Notes under the pieces: model-generated
Database searches by the model: none
What the model was told of the DNA's origin: nothing
What the model saw: only the letters and a program-made list of their open reading frames with translations
Shown here: piece after piece, positions 49,095 through 62,083 of the stretch
Layout of the letters: every line of letters starts with the position of its first letter
Numbering within the stretch: position 1 is the first letter of the stretch
Program-made: the position numbers and the translations under genes
Assembly (NCBI GenBank): GCA_947650365.1
Contig: OX393550.1
Location: 120,964,374 to 121,028,373, forward strand
DNA: 64,000 nt
DNA from: Chamaelirium japonicum
Lineage: Eukaryota > Streptophyta > Magnoliopsida > Liliales > Melanthiaceae
Reading direction: 5' to 3'

Positions 49095-50359
49095 TGTTGG
49101 GGGTAGACAGAAACCACATATCTTGGGTAGCATTGCAAACGCATCTGAGATAAGAGTTCTCGAGGGAGCCCGTCCAAAAATCTCGCCCTCCCAGCCCATC
49201 AGGAGCTCGCCGCCCCACAGGGAGCTGGATGGACACCTTGTATCTGAGTGCAGCTCGACTCTCCCAACCCCTCAGGAGCTCGCCCCGCAGGGAGCTGGAT
49301 GGACACCTTGTATCTGAGTGCAGCTCGCAGGAGTTCGCTCCCCCGTGCTCACCAAATCACCTTGACAGGGAGCGAGATCCACATTAGGCTGAAAGGGCCC
49401 AGGCCAAGAGCACTCTTAAGAGCTCGCCTGAGCTCGATGGAGCTCGCCTGAGATCGCCCAGAAGCTCGCTCAGGAGCTCGCCTGAGCTCGATGGAGCTCG
49501 CCTGAGATCGCCCGGAAGCTCGCTCAGGAGCTCGCCCCGCAGCTCGCCAAGCTCACCCAGGAGCTCGCCTAAGCTCGCTCAGGAGCTCGCCCCGGAGTTC
49601 GCCAAGCCCGCGCGAGAACTCGCTGGCAGTGATAGCGGGAGTTAGACCGTCATGCATAACGAAGACACCGGCATCGCGAACGCCCCTAGCTCGCGCAGGA
49701 GCTCGCCCCTAGCTCGCTCAGGAGCTCGCCCAAGCTTGCCAGAATTCCCCAGTTTATCGAGAAGGTTGCTCCCGTGAGGTCCGACTCTTGATAGATGTGG
49801 AAGAGAAGGCGGAGCAATGGAGGGCGAGCTCACCTTAGCTCCCCGTCGGAGGTCGCCCACAATGTATGAGAGGATGCCAGGTGTCAAAACCCCACGGAAG
49901 CTACGTGGACAAACGTGGTCCACGGAAGCTCGCTCGAATCAGTTCGAGACCTCCCAGACTTGAACATTCCAGAAGGGCCACCTGGCCACGACAAGAAAGA
50001 TTCCCCCCCCCACTCAAACCGCCTGGCAGGCCTGACGACAGAATGTCAGGGCGCGAGTACCAAGGACTGTCAGACCCACGCGAGCCAGAACGTGGGGGGT
50101 CTAGAAGGCGCCGGAAGAATCTCCACGTGTCGGGCCACGGTAGGCCGCCGATTGCTATAAATGCTCACCCCCAGGCTCCATAGTACAGGTTCGAAATCCC
50201 TTTTCCTTCCTCTTTGGTCCATTACAGCTCGCCGTTGTGCCACTGTGACTGACTTGAGCGTCGGAGGGTCTGCGCTCCTGAGGGAGCCAGCCGTTCTCAC
50301 GTTCTCTTTTCTTTGTCTTGCAGGCAGCCCGCACGGACCAGCGAAAAATCCTCCGAACA
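49095..50359 (+). repeat. 3' LTR of element 2
   Basis: 1265 bp, same ends except CCTCCGAACA in place of CCCCCGAACA at the right. It supplies the polyadenylation region of the element RNA. About four differences from the 5' LTR were found by eye. Confidence 0.96.
50156..50162 (+). promoter_or_regulatory. LTR TATA box, element 2 3' LTR
   Basis: TATAAAT. A transcript started here would run out of the element into the satellite at 50360. Confidence 0.65.
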
Positions 50360-50364
50360 CGATC
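50360..50364 (+). other. Target-site duplication, right side of element 2
   Basis: CGATC, identical to 36789-36793. Confidence 0.93.
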
Positions 50365-51609
50365 CTTTCTAATTCATTAGCACGATCCATTCTAATTCAT
50401 TCGTAGGATCCATTCTATTTCATTCGTACGATCCATTCTTACTCATTCGTACGATCCATTCTAATTCATTCTCACGATCCATTCTAATTCATTGTACGAT
50501 CCATTCTAATTCATTCGTACAGTCCATTCTATTTCATTCGTACGATCCATTCTTACTCATTCGTATGATCCATTCTAATTCATTCGTACGAATGTATCCA
50601 TTCTATTTCATTCGTACGATCCATTCTAATTCATTCGCATGATCCATTCGAATTCACTCATACGATCCATTCTAATTCATTCGCACGAATGAATCCATTC
50701 TAATTCATTCGTACAATCCATTCTATTTGATTCGTACGATCCATTCTTACTCATTCGTACCGTACGATCCATTCTAATTCATTCGCACGAATGAATCCAT
50801 TCTAATTCATTCGTACAATCCATTCTATTTCATTCGTACGATCCATTCTTACTCATTCGTACGATCCATTCTAATTCATTCGCATGATCCATTCTAATTC
50901 ATTCGTACGATCCATTCTATTTCATTTGTATGATCCATTCTTACTCATTCGTACGATCCATTCTAATTCATTCGCACGAATGTATCCATTCTAATTCATT
51001 CGTATGATCCATTCTAATTCCTTCGTACGATCCATTCTAATTCCTTCATACTATCCATTCTAATTCCTTTGTACGACCCATTATATTTTATTCGTATGAT
51101 CCATTCTAATTCCTTTGTACGATACATTCTAATTCATTCCCATGAATGTATCCATTCTAATTCATTCGCACGAATGTATCCATTCTAATTCATTCGTACG
51201 ATCTATTCTAATTCATTCATACGATCTATTCTAATTCATTCGTACGATCCATTTTAATTCATTCGCACGATCCATTCTAATTCATTCATACGATCCAATC
51301 TAATTCATTCATACGATCCATTCTAATTCATTCACACGAATGTATCCATTCTAATTCATTCGCACGATCCATTCTAATTCATTCATACGATCCATTCTAA
51401 TTCATTCATACAATCCATTCTAATTCTTTCACACGATCCATTCTAATTCATTCGTACGATCCATTCTAATTCATTCGTACGATCCATTCTAATTCATTCG
51501 TACGATCCATTCTAATTCCTTCACACGAATATATCCACTCTAATTCATTCATACGATCGATTCTAATTCATTCGCACAATCTATTCTAATTCATTCGTAC
51601 GATCCATTC

Positions 51610-51642
51610 TAATTCACTAGCACGATCGTACGAATTAATTAG
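51610..51642. repeat. R-to-F junction module in satellite
   Basis: CTAGCACGATCGTACGAATT followed by AATTAG, exactly at a switch from R to F. Confidence 0.8.
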
Positions 51643-53154
51643 AATGGATCGTATGAATGAAATAGAGATCATACGAATGAATTAGAATGGATCGTACGAA
51701 TGAATTAGAATGGATCGTGTGAAAGAATTAGAATGGATTGTACGAATGAATAAGAATAGATTGTGCGAAAGAATTAGAATGGTTCGTACGAATGAATTAG
51801 AATGGATACATTCGTGTGAATGAATTAGAATGGATCATACGAATAAATTAGAATGGTTCGTGCGAATGAATTAGATGGATCGTACGATCCATTCTATTTC
51901 ATTCGTATGATCCATTCGAATTCATTCGTACGATCCATTCTAATTCCTTCGTACGATCCATTCTAATTCATACGATCCATTCTATTTCATTCATATGATC
52001 CATTCTAATTCATTCACACGATCCATTCTAATTCATTCATACGATCCATTCTAATTCATTCGTACGATCCATTCTAATTCATTAGCACGATCCATTCTAA
52101 TTCATTCGTATGATCCATTCTATTTCATTCGTACGATCCATTCTTACTCATTCGTATGATCCATTCTAATTCATTCGCACGAATGTATCCAGATCCATTC
52201 TAATTAATTCGCACGATCCATTCTAATTCATTCGCATGATCCATTCTAATTCATTCGTACAATCAATTCTAACTCATTCGTACGATCCATTCTAATTCAT
52301 TCGCATGAACGTATCCATTGAAATTCATTCGTACAATCTATTCTAATTCATTCGTACGATCCATTCTAATTCATTCGCACAATCCATTCTAATTTATTCG
52401 CACAATCCATTCTAATTCATTCATACGATCCATTCTAATTCATTCATATAATCCATTCTAATTCTTTCACATGATCCATTCTAATTCATTCGTACGATCC
52501 ATTCTAATTCATTCGTACAATCCATTCTATTTCATTCGTATGATCCATTCTTACTCATTCGTACGATCCATTCTAATTTATTCGCACGATCTATTCTAAT
52601 TCATTCATACGATCCATTCTAATTCATTCATACGATCCATTCTAATTCATTCGCACGATCCATTCTAATTCATTCATACGATCCATTCTAATTCATTCGT
52701 ACGATCCATTCTAATTCATTCGCACGAATGTATCCATCCTTTGTACGATCCATTCTAATTCATTCATACGATCCATTCTAATTCATTCGTACGATCCATT
52801 CTAATTCATTCGCACGATCCACTCTAATTCATTCATACGATCCAATCTAATTCATTCATACGATCCATTCTAATTCATTCGCACAATCTATTCTAATTCA
52901 TTCGTACGATCCATTCTAATTCCTTCGTACGATCCATTCTAATTCCTTCGTATGTACGATCCATTCTAATTCCTTCGTACGATCCATTCTATTTTATTCA
53001 TATGATCCATTCTAATTCCTTCGTACGATCCATTCTTATTCATTCCCATGAATGTATCCATTCTAATTCATACGTACGATCCATTCTAATTCATTCGTAC
53101 GATCCATTCTAATTCATTCGCACAATCCATTCTAATTCATTCGCACGATCCATT

Positions 53155-53188
53155 CTAATTAATTCGTACGATCGTGCAAGTGAATTAG
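53155..53188. repeat. R-to-F junction module in satellite
   Basis: AATTCGTACGATCGTGCAAG, one base from the copy at 551. Confidence 0.75.
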
Positions 53189-56100
53189 AATGGATCGTAC
53201 GAATGAATTAGAATAGATCGTACGAATTAATTAGAATGGATACATTCGTGCGAATGAATTAGAATGGATCGTGCGAATGAATTAGAATGGATCGTACGAA
53301 TGAATTAGAATGGATCGTACGAATGAATTAGAATGGATCGTGCGAATGAATTAGAATGGATCGTATGAATGAATTAGAATGGATACATACGTGCAAATGA
53401 ATTAGAATGGATCGTACGAATGAGTAAGAATGGATCGTACGAATGAAATAGAATGGATTGTACGAATGATTTAGAATGGATTCATTCATGCGAATGAATT
53501 AGAATGGATCGTGCGAATGAATTAGAATAGATCGTATGAATGAATTAGAATGGATCGTGCTAATGAATTAGAATAGATCATACGAATGAAATATAATGGG
53601 TCCTATAAAGGAATAAGAATGGATCGTACGAAGGAATTGGAATGGATCGTACAAAGGAATTAGAATGGATCGTACGAATGGATTAGAATGGATATATTCA
53701 TGCGAATGACTTAGAATGGATCGTACGAATGAATTAGAATGGTTTGTACGAATGTATCCATTCTAATTCATTCGTACGATCCATTCTAATTCCTTCAAAG
53801 ATCGTACGAATGAATTAGAATGGATCGTGCGAATGAATTAGAATGGATCGTACGAATGAATTAGAATGGATCGTATGAATGAATTAGAATAGATCATGTG
53901 AATGAATTAGAATGGATCGTACGAATGAATTAGAATGGATCGTATGAATGAATTAGAATGGATCGTACAAACGAATTAGATTGGATCATACGAATGAAAT
54001 ATAATGGGTCGTACAAAGGAATTAAAATGGATCGTACGAAGGAATTAGAATGGATCGTACGAAGGAATTAGAATGGATCGTACGAATGAGTAAGAATGGA
54101 TCGTACGAATAAATTAGAATGGATCGTGTGAAAGAATTAGAATGGATCGTGCGAATGAATTAGAATGGATCGTACGAATGAATTAGAATGGATCGTATGA
54201 ATGAATTAGAATGGATCGTGCTAATGAATTAGAAAGGATCGTACAAATGAATTAGAATGGATCGTATGAATGATTTAGAATGGATCGTGCGAATGAATTA
54301 GAATGGATCGTATGAATGAAATAGAATGGATCGTATGAAATAGAATGGATCGTACGAAGGAATTAGAATGGATCATACGAATGAATTAGAATGGATCATA
54401 CGAATGAAATAGAATGGATCGTACGATCCATTCTAATTCATTCGCACAATCTATTCTAATTCATTCGTACGAACAATTCTAATTCATTAGCATGATCCAT
54501 TCTAATTCATTCGTACGATCTATTCTATTTCATTCGTACGATCCATTCTTACTCAATCGTATTATCCATTCTAATTCATTCGCACGAATGTATCCATTCT
54601 AATTCATTCATAAGATCCATTCTAATTCATTCGCACGATCCATTCTAATTCATTCATACGATCCAATCTAATTCATTCATACGATCCATTCTAATTCATT
54701 CGCACAATCTATTCTAATTCATTTGTACGATCCATTCTAATTCCTTCGTATGATCCATTCTAATTCCTTCGTACGTACGATCCATTCTAATTCATTCGCA
54801 CGATCCATTCTAATTCATTCATACGATCCATTCTAATTTATTCGTGTGATCCATTCTAATTCATTCGCACAATCTATTCTAATTCATTCGTACGAATGTA
54901 TCCATTCTAATTCATTTGTACGATCCATACTAATTCATAAGTTCGATCCATTCTAATTCATTCATACGATCCATTCTAATTCATTTGCACGAATATATCC
55001 ATTCTAATTCATTCGTACAATCCATTCTATTTCATTCGTAAGATCCATTCTTACTCATTCGTACGATCCATTCTAATTCATTTGCACGAATGTATCCATT
55101 CTAATTCATTCGTACGATCTATTCTAATTCATTCGTACGATACATTCTAATTCACTAGCACGATCGAACGAATTCACTCATACGATCCATTCTAATTCAT
55201 TCATACAATCCATTCTAATTCTTTTGCACGAATGTATCCATTCTAATTCATTCGTACGATCCATTCTAATTCCTTCGTACGATCCATTCTAATTCATTTG
55301 CACGATCCATTCTAATTCATTCGTACGATCCATTCTAATTCATTCGCACGATCCATTCTAATTCATTTATACGATCCATTCTAATTTATTCATACGATCC
55401 ATTCTAATTCATTCGCAAGATCCATTCAAATTCATTCGCACGAATGAATCCAGTCTAATTCATTCGTACAATCCATTCTAATTCATTCGCACGATCTATT
55501 CTAATTCATTCATACGATCCATTCTAATTCATTCATACAATCCATTCTAATTCTTTCACACGATCCATTCTAATTCATTCGTACGATCCATTCTAATTCA
55601 TTCGTACGATCCATTCTAATTCATTCGCACGATCCATTCTAATTCATTCGCACGATCCAATCTAATTCATTCGTATGATCCATTCTAATTCATTCGCACA
55701 ATCTATTCTAATTCATTCATATGATCCATTCTAATTCATTCGTACGATCCATTCTAATTCATTCGCACGATCCATTCTAATTCATTCGCACGAATGTATC
55801 TATTCTATTTCATTCGTACGATCCATTCTAATTCATTCGCACGATCCATTCTAATTCATTCATACAATCCATTCTAATTCATTGCATGAATGTAACCATT
55901 CTAATTCATTCGTACGATCCATTCTAATTCCTTCGTACGATCCATTCTAATTCCTTCGTACGATCCATTCTGTTTCATTCGAATGATCCATTCTAATTCC
56001 TTCGTACGATCCATTCTAATTGATATGTACGATCCATTCTATTTCATTTGTACGATCCATTCTTACTCATTCGTACGATCCATTCTAATTCATTCGCGCG

Positions 56101-56725
56101 AATGTATCCATTCTAATTCATTCGTACGATCCATTCTAATTCATTCGGACGATCCATTCTTATTCATTCGCACAATCTATTCTAATTCATTCGTACGATC
56201 CATTCTAATTCATTTATACGATCCAATCTAATTCATTCATACAATCCATTCTAATTCATTCGCATGAATTTATCCATTCTAATTCATTCGTACGATCCAT
56301 TCTAATTCATTCCTACAATCCATTCTATTTCATTTGTACGATCCATTCTTACTCATTCGTACGATCCATTCTAATTCATTCGTACATACGATCCATTCTA
56401 ATTCATTTGCACGAATACATTCGTACGATCCATTCTTACTCATTCGTACGATCCATTCTAATTCATTCGCACCAATGTATCCATTCTAATTCATTCATAC
56501 GATCCATTCTAATTCTTAAGTACGATCCATTCTAGTTCATTCATACAATCCATTCTAATTCATTTGCACGAATATATCCATTCAAATTCATTCATACAAT
56601 CCATTCTATTTCATTCATACGATCCATTCTTACTCATTCGTACGATCCATTCAAATTCATTCGCACGAATGTATCCATTCTAATTCATTCGTACGATCTA
56701 TTCTAATTCATTCGTACAATCCAAT

Positions 56726-56759
56726 CTAATTCCCTAGCACGATCGTACGAATTAATTAG
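56726..56759. repeat. R-to-F junction module in satellite
   Basis: CTAGCACGATCGTACGAATT again at an R-to-F switch, identical in the core to 51610. Confidence 0.8.
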
Positions 56760-57747
56760 AATGGATCGTGCGAATGAATTAGAATGGATCGTATAAATGA
56801 ATTAGATTGGATCGTATGAATGAATTAGAATGGATCGTGCAAATGAATTAGAATGGATCGTATGAATGAATTAGAATGGATCGTACTTATGAATTAGAAT
56901 GGATCCAATGGATCGTACGAATGAATTAGAATGGATAAATTCATGCGAATGAATTAGAATGGATTGTAGGAATGAATTAGATTGGATCGTATAAATGAAT
57001 TAGAATGGATCATACGAATGAATTAGAATAGATCGTATGAATGAATTAGAATGGATCGTGCGAATGAATAAGAATGGATCGTACGAATGAATTAGAATAG
57101 ATTGTGCGAATGAATTAGAATGGATCGTACGAATGAATTAGAATGGATACATTCGTGCGAATGAATTAGAATGGATCGTATGAATGAATTAGAATGGATC
57201 GTATGAGTGAATTCGAATGGATCGTTCGAATGAATTAGAATGGATTGTACGAATGAATTAGAAGGATCGTACGAATGAATTAGAAGGGATACATTCGTGC
57301 GAATGAATTAGAATGGATCATACGTTTGAGTAAGAATGGATCGATCGTACGAATGAAATAGAATGGATCGTATGAAGGAATTAGAATGGATCATACGAAT
57401 GAATTAGAATGGATCGTATGAATGAATTAGATTGGATCGTATGAATGAATTAGAATGGATCGTGCGAATGAATTATAATGGATCGTACGAATGAATTAGA
57501 ATGGATCGTATGAATGAATTAGAGTGGATATATTCGTGCGAATGAATTAGAATGGATCGTACGAATGAATTAGAATAGATCATACGAATGAATTAGAATG
57601 GATTGTATGAATGAATTAGAATTGATCGTACGAATGAATTAGAATGGATCGTACGAAGGAATTTGAATGGATACATTCGTACGTACGAAGGAATTAGAAT
57701 GGATCGTACGAATGAATTAGAATGGATCATGCGAATGAATTAGAATG

Positions 57748-57752
57748 GATCG
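57748..57752 (+). other. Target-site duplication, left side of element 3
   Basis: GATCG, repeated at 63185-63189. Confidence 0.92.
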
Positions 57753-58765
57753 TGTTTGGGGGATTTTTCACTGGTCCTTGCGAGCCACCTGCAAGACAGA
57801 AAAGAGAACGTGAGAACGGCTGGCTCCCTTAGGAGCGCAGACCCTCCGACGCTCAAGTCAGTGATGGTAGCACAACGGAGAGCTGTTGTATACCAAAGTG
57901 GTAGGGAATAGGATTTCGAACCTGTACTTTGGAGCCTGGGGGTATGCATTTATAGACAGTGGCGACCTATCGGGGTGTGACGTGTGGCAGCTCTTTCCAG
58001 AGCCTTCTAGACCCCCACGTTCTGGCTCGCGTGGGTCTGACAGTCCTTGGTACTCGCGCCCTGACATTCTGTCGTCAAGCCTGCCAGGCGGTTTGAGTGG
58101 GGGAGAGCATCTTTCTTGTCGCGGCCAGGTGGCTATTCTGGAATGTTCAAGTCTGGGAGGTCTCAGCACCGACTCGGGTGGGCTTCCGTGGACTATAATC
58201 GCCCACGTAGCTTCAGTGGGGTTTCGACACCTGGCAGTTCTTTAAGCTGCTCTATACTGGGGCGATCTCAAGGGGGAAGCGAGGGCGAGCTCGCCCTCCG
58301 TTGCTCCGTCTTCTCCTCCATATCTATCAAGAGTCGGACCTCGCAGGAGCTACCTCTTCGATAAACAGGGGAAGCTTGGCGAGCTTGGGCGAGCTTCTGG
58401 GCGAGCTCGGGCGAGCTCCTGGGCGAGCTTGGGCGAGCTCCTGCGCGAGCTGGGGACGTTTGTGGTGCTGGTATCTATGTATGCATGACGGTCTAACTCC
58501 CGCTGCCACTACAAGCGAACTCCTGCGCGAGTTTGGCAAGCTTTAGTGCGAGCTCGGGCGAGCTCCTGAGCTAGCTTAGACGAGCTCCTGAGCGAGCTTG
58601 GGCGAGCTCCTGAGCGAGCTCTTTGTCTAAGCAATTTACTGAGTTTAGATGTGTTGTACTAAGGCCCCTTCAGCCCAATGTGGATCTCGCTCCCTGATAG
58701 CCGTTCGATCGAGCTCATACGGATAAGGGTTCCAACTTCTGGACGGATTTCAGCCACCCCCAACA
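57753..58765 (-). repeat. 3' LTR of element 3
   Basis: 1013 bp on the minus strand, TGTTGGGGGT to CCCCCAAACA. It shares its end sequences and TATA region with the LTRs of elements 1 and 2. It holds fewer copies of a 22-bp GAGCTCCTGAGCGAGCTT-type repeat than the other LTR. A TATA box (TATAAAT, minus strand) lies at 57948-57954. Confidence 0.93.
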
Positions 58766-58779
58766 TTACCCCCTCCTGA
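58766..58779 (-). other. Polypurine tract, element 3
   Basis: The minus strand reads TCAGGAGGGGGTAA just before the 3' LTR, identical to element 2. Confidence 0.88.
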
Positions 58780-58829
58780 ATGAGCGTCCAAGGAAACTTG
58801 ACGCTTGCTCAGGAGTCTTATTGCAAACG

Positions 58830-59350
58830 TCGAGCGGGCTGTTTCGAGAGCTTTGACATTTAATATTTCACAAACGCTGGGCGGGCCGGGAGCGTCAGCC
58901 ACGAGCGATCTCCTTCCGGTGCGAGCTTGTCACACGCGGTCAGGGTCTGCGTCGGGCGAGCTGCGGGCACCAGCCGTGAGCGATCTGCGTCGAGAGTTTT
59001 GACTCCGAGTATTTCACAAACGCTGGGCGGGCCGGAAGCGTCAGCCACGAGCGATCTCCTTCCGGTGCGAGCTTGTCACACGCGGTCAGGGTCTGCGTCG
59101 GGCGAGCTGCGGGCTCCTGCCGCGGGCGATCTTGCGGTGTGGGCTTTGGCTCGGCGTCTCATGGGTGAGACCTCGAGGACGATGCTGCTATGTCCAAGGA
59201 ACGTAGCTATCCGCTACTGCAAGCATCGGGCGGGCCGGGAGCACCTTCCACGGGCGGCCTCCTTCCGGTGCGAACTAGCCGCGCACAGTCGGGGTCCACT
59301 CTGGGCGGGCTGCAGATACCTGCCGCAAGCGACCTCGCGTAGGGTCTCCG
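58830..59350 (-). repeat. Diverged 146-148-bp repeats, element 3
   Basis: Two clear units (the word GCGGGCCGG at 58881 and 59027, 146 bp apart) and one or two decayed ones match the 148-bp array of element 2. No gene is seen in this stretch. Confidence 0.75.
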
Positions 59351-59499
59351 GGCGGGTTACGAGCCACAGCCACGGGTTGGTCCCGGGCGGGCTGTGAGCC
59401 ATGGCCACTGGTGCTTCTTCTCTCTGTGTTCTGCTCAAACTGCCTCCCGCTACTGCCACGTGGACAACAAACTGGTGTGGCCTTGTGCCGAAAGTTGTG

Positions 59500-59954
59500 C
59501 CGCGTCTGCCCGTGATGTCACCAGATCGCTCAACGAGCTAAGCTGCGTGGCATCAGGCCGCGTAAGGTGTCTCCGCCGCGTCTGCCCGTGATGTCACCAG
59601 ATCGCTCAACGAGCTAAGCTGCGTGGCATCAGGCCGCGTAAGGTGTCTCTGCCGCGTCTGCCCGTGATGTCACCAGGTCGCTCAACGAGCTAAGCTGCGT
59701 GGCATCAGGCCGCGTATGGTGTCTCTGCCGCGTCTGCCCGTGATGTCACCAGGTCGCTCAACGAGCTAAGCTGCGTGGCATCAGGCCGCGTAAGGTGTCT
59801 CTGCCGCGTCTGCCCGTGATGTCACCAGGTCGCTCAACGAGCTAAGCTGCGTGGCATCAGGCCGCGTATGGTGTCTCTGTCGTGTCTGCCCGTGATGTCA
59901 CCAGGTCACTCAACGAGCTAAGCTGCGTGGCATCAGGCCGCGTATGTGTTCTCC
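59500..59954 (-). repeat. 76-bp tandem array, element 3
   Basis: Six units start at 59500, 59576, 59652, 59728, 59804 and 59880, each with CCGTGATGTCACCAG and AGCTAAGCTGCGTGGCATCA. I did not see this array in elements 1 or 2. CGTGATGTCACC contains the near-palindrome GTGATGTCAC. It shows no coding sign. Confidence 0.9.
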
Positions 59955-60211
59955 CCGACGATCCGAAGACCATACCCCGGACGAGGTAGCTAAATCGATA
60001 AAAAATAAACGACATCGCAAAAAGATCGATATGCACGAGAATTCGATATGTTCGAAATAGTAGGGCCCTATAGCTCGACAAAAATACAAAACGATAGAAA
60101 TCGAACCAAAACAGAGCGTAAGGGCCAAAGGGTGGAAGTCCAACGAGCGATGAAAGAATCAAAAAGCTAGCTACCCCCTGACCGGTTAAGGATCCTCAGA
60201 ACCTCGGTTTA
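59955..60211. other. Unassigned AT-rich spacer, element 3
   Basis: AT-rich sequence between the 76-bp and 78-bp arrays. Nothing recognisable is seen; the open frames on the minus strand show no family resemblance. Confidence 0.5.
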
Positions 60212-60608
60212 AGACTGCCCCGGGAAGCTCAAGGTCGCCCACTGGCTGCCTCTGAGGATCCCGGTCTTGCTTTAAGTCCGCACAACGGCGGACTACCCCG
60301 GGAAGCTCAAGGTCGCCCACTGGCTGCCTCTGAGGATCCCGGTCTTGCTTTAAGTCCGCACAACGGCGGACTGCCTCGGGAAGCTCAAGGTCACCCACTG
60401 GCTGCCTCTGAGGATCCCGGTCTTGTTTTAAGTCCGCACAACGGCGGACTGCCCCGGGAAGCTCAAGGTCGCCCACTGGCTGCCTCTGAGGATCCCGGTC
60501 TTGCTTTAAGTCCGCACAACGGCGGACTGCCCCGGGAAGCTCAAGGTCGCCCACTGGCTGCCTCTGAGGATCCCGGTCTTGCTTTAAGTCCACGCAACGG
60601 TGGACTGC
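60212..60608 (-). repeat. 78-bp tandem array, element 3
   Basis: Five units homologous to the post-pol array of elements 1 and 2, on the opposite strand. The unit nearest gag has stem GTCCAC with GTGGAC instead of GTCCGC with GCGGAC, a paired change that keeps the hairpin. The next unit begins 78 bp on. Confidence 0.92.
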
Positions 60609-60728
60609 TCTTTGAGGATGCTGCACGTGAGCTGATCGCGTGCGAGCTGTTCGCTGTAGATTACTATCGAGCACAGATTTGAACTAGTCCAAACACACTA
60701 TCGCACAAAATGGTTTACAAGAGGGCGC

Positions 60729-61994
60729 CTACACACAAGGTAGGAGGCTGCTGCTGCTCGGCCATCTCCTTCGACGATCCAGCACCACATCTTCGAGCTT
60801 AATGTGTTGTTGGACCAAGGCAAAGAGCTCGATCATGGTGCGGGGATCAGAAATGACTATCGCATCATGAAGCTCACCTCCTTCGGGGAGCGCGCTCCGA
60901 AAGGCACTCACGGCCGTCCGGTCTCGCCCTGCTGAGTCCTCAAGAGCGTGATAGGCATTCCGGAATCGCATTGAGAAGCACCGGAGGGTTTCCCTTGCGC
61001 CCATGGTAAGACCGAACAGTGATTCGATCTGCTTCGGAGGTCGCCGATTGCACCGGTACTGTTCCAGGAACAGCCCGGATAGAGCAGTGAAGCTCGGGAC
61101 CGAGCCCGGAGGTAACTTATGAAACCAGTCGAGGGCCGAACCCACCAAGCTGCTCGGGAAGGCGCGGCACAGAACGTGGTCCTGATTCCGAAATAATAAC
61201 AACTTTCGGTAGGCCAAGAGGTGGTCCACGGGGTCTTGCGACCCGTTGAACAAAACAAACTTTGGTGGGGTCCAGTGCTGAGGGAAACCTCCCTAATGAA
61301 CCTCGTTGGTGAAGGGCGAGCTCCCTCCCCGGACGGCGAGCTCTTCTAAGAGGTCGACGGGCGTGCTAAGTAGCTGCCAGCGCTCGGGATGATTTCCCAA
61401 AGACAGCTGCGCAGGTACCAAGCAATCATGCACGCTTCCTCGAAACCGGTTCGCAGCCTTGCTACGGTTGTGCTCGGGGGCGACGTCCTCTGACTCGCCC
61501 GAGTCCGCACCGGGGCTTCGTCGGCGAGGGGGGGCCATCGGCAGGGTTGACTTATTGCTGGAGCACTGGGTGCCGAGTCGCTGCGGCCGCTCGAGCGCGG
61601 TCCCTCTCGTCCGGCGTGCCACTGCGTCCTCCACAGGGGGCTCCTGCTGGGATGCCCGCCATGTGGGCGCCATAGTGGGTTGATGCGATGCTGGGACAAG
61701 GGGAGGTCGCACAGGGGAAACAACCCCCGCCGATACTACTGGACGCTGGGACGGGATCACTGACTCTTCCCTCCGCGGGGTGAGCCCGGGGGAGAGATCA
61801 GTGATCCGGCTCATCGTCGGAACCTGGCGCAGTCGCACTATCTCGCCCACCATGGCCCGCTGAGTGGCCAACACCTTCAAAAGGAGATGGCCGTTGAGCG
61901 GGACAGGGGGTTGTGATGCTTCAGCGAGCAGCTCGCTTTGTGCAGACTCGGCATGGGCTTTCACCCGTTTCTGCCTCCGCGTGACCGGAGCCAT
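60729..61994 (-). pseudogene. gag: gag of element 3, with one in-frame stop
   Basis: It starts at ATG 61994 (residues MAPVTRR, matching MAPATRG of element 1) and spans 422 codons in one frame, broken by TAG at 61293-61295 where element 1 has CAA (Gln). The gag core follows (LDWFHKLPPG, FLEQY, QQHIKLED), then the frame ends at 60729 after an Arg/Ser-rich tail with no zinc knuckle. Compared with element 1, about 60 residues of the basic N-terminal region are missing. If the stop is recent, this could once have made particles; today it would give only the N-terminal part. Confidence 0.88.
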
Positions 61995-62063
61995 CTGGGT
62001 GTCTGGAGAAGCACGGCTTTCAACCGCGTGGTCGTGGGCGTTCTCGCAGGAACCAGTCGATAG

Positions 62064-62081
62064 ATCCCACAGACGGCGCCA
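62064..62081 (-). other. Primer-binding site, element 3
   Basis: The minus strand reads TGGCGCCGTCTGTGGGAT, two bases inside the 5' LTR, the same as elements 1 and 2. Confidence 0.87.
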
Positions 62082-62083
62082 AA

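Larger units (their letters stand above)
36794..50359 (+). mobile_element. Element 2: complete Ty3/gypsy Tat-type LTR retrotransposon
   Basis: It is 13,566 bp long with both LTRs (1265 bp each), PBS, gag, protease, pol, a 78-bp array, an antisense gene, a 148-bp array, a polypurine tract and a perfect CGATC target-site duplication in satellite. The LTRs differ at about four places that I could find (near 36881, 37436, 37446 and 38052), about 0.3%. With the grass rate of 1.3e-8 per site per year this suggests an insertion on the order of 0.1 million years ago; that figure is an inference from a hand count. gag has a 1-base insertion in a C-run, so this copy is probably not autonomous now; pol and the antisense gene are open. 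Confidence 0.97.
50360..57752. repeat. 23-bp satellite array, right block
   Basis: Same monomer family as the left block. Orientation by eye: R 50360-51625, F to 51883, R to 53170, F to 53748, R to 53800, F to 54422, R to 56745, F to 57752. No gene is seen; the longest open frame (55983-56231) is a translation of the repeat. It holds three copies of the R-to-F junction module described separately. Confidence 0.96.

Noticed and set aside
55983..56231. 82-aa open frame in satellite
   Set aside because: It is a translation of the repeat, with a 23-residue period (3 x 23 bp); it has no family features.
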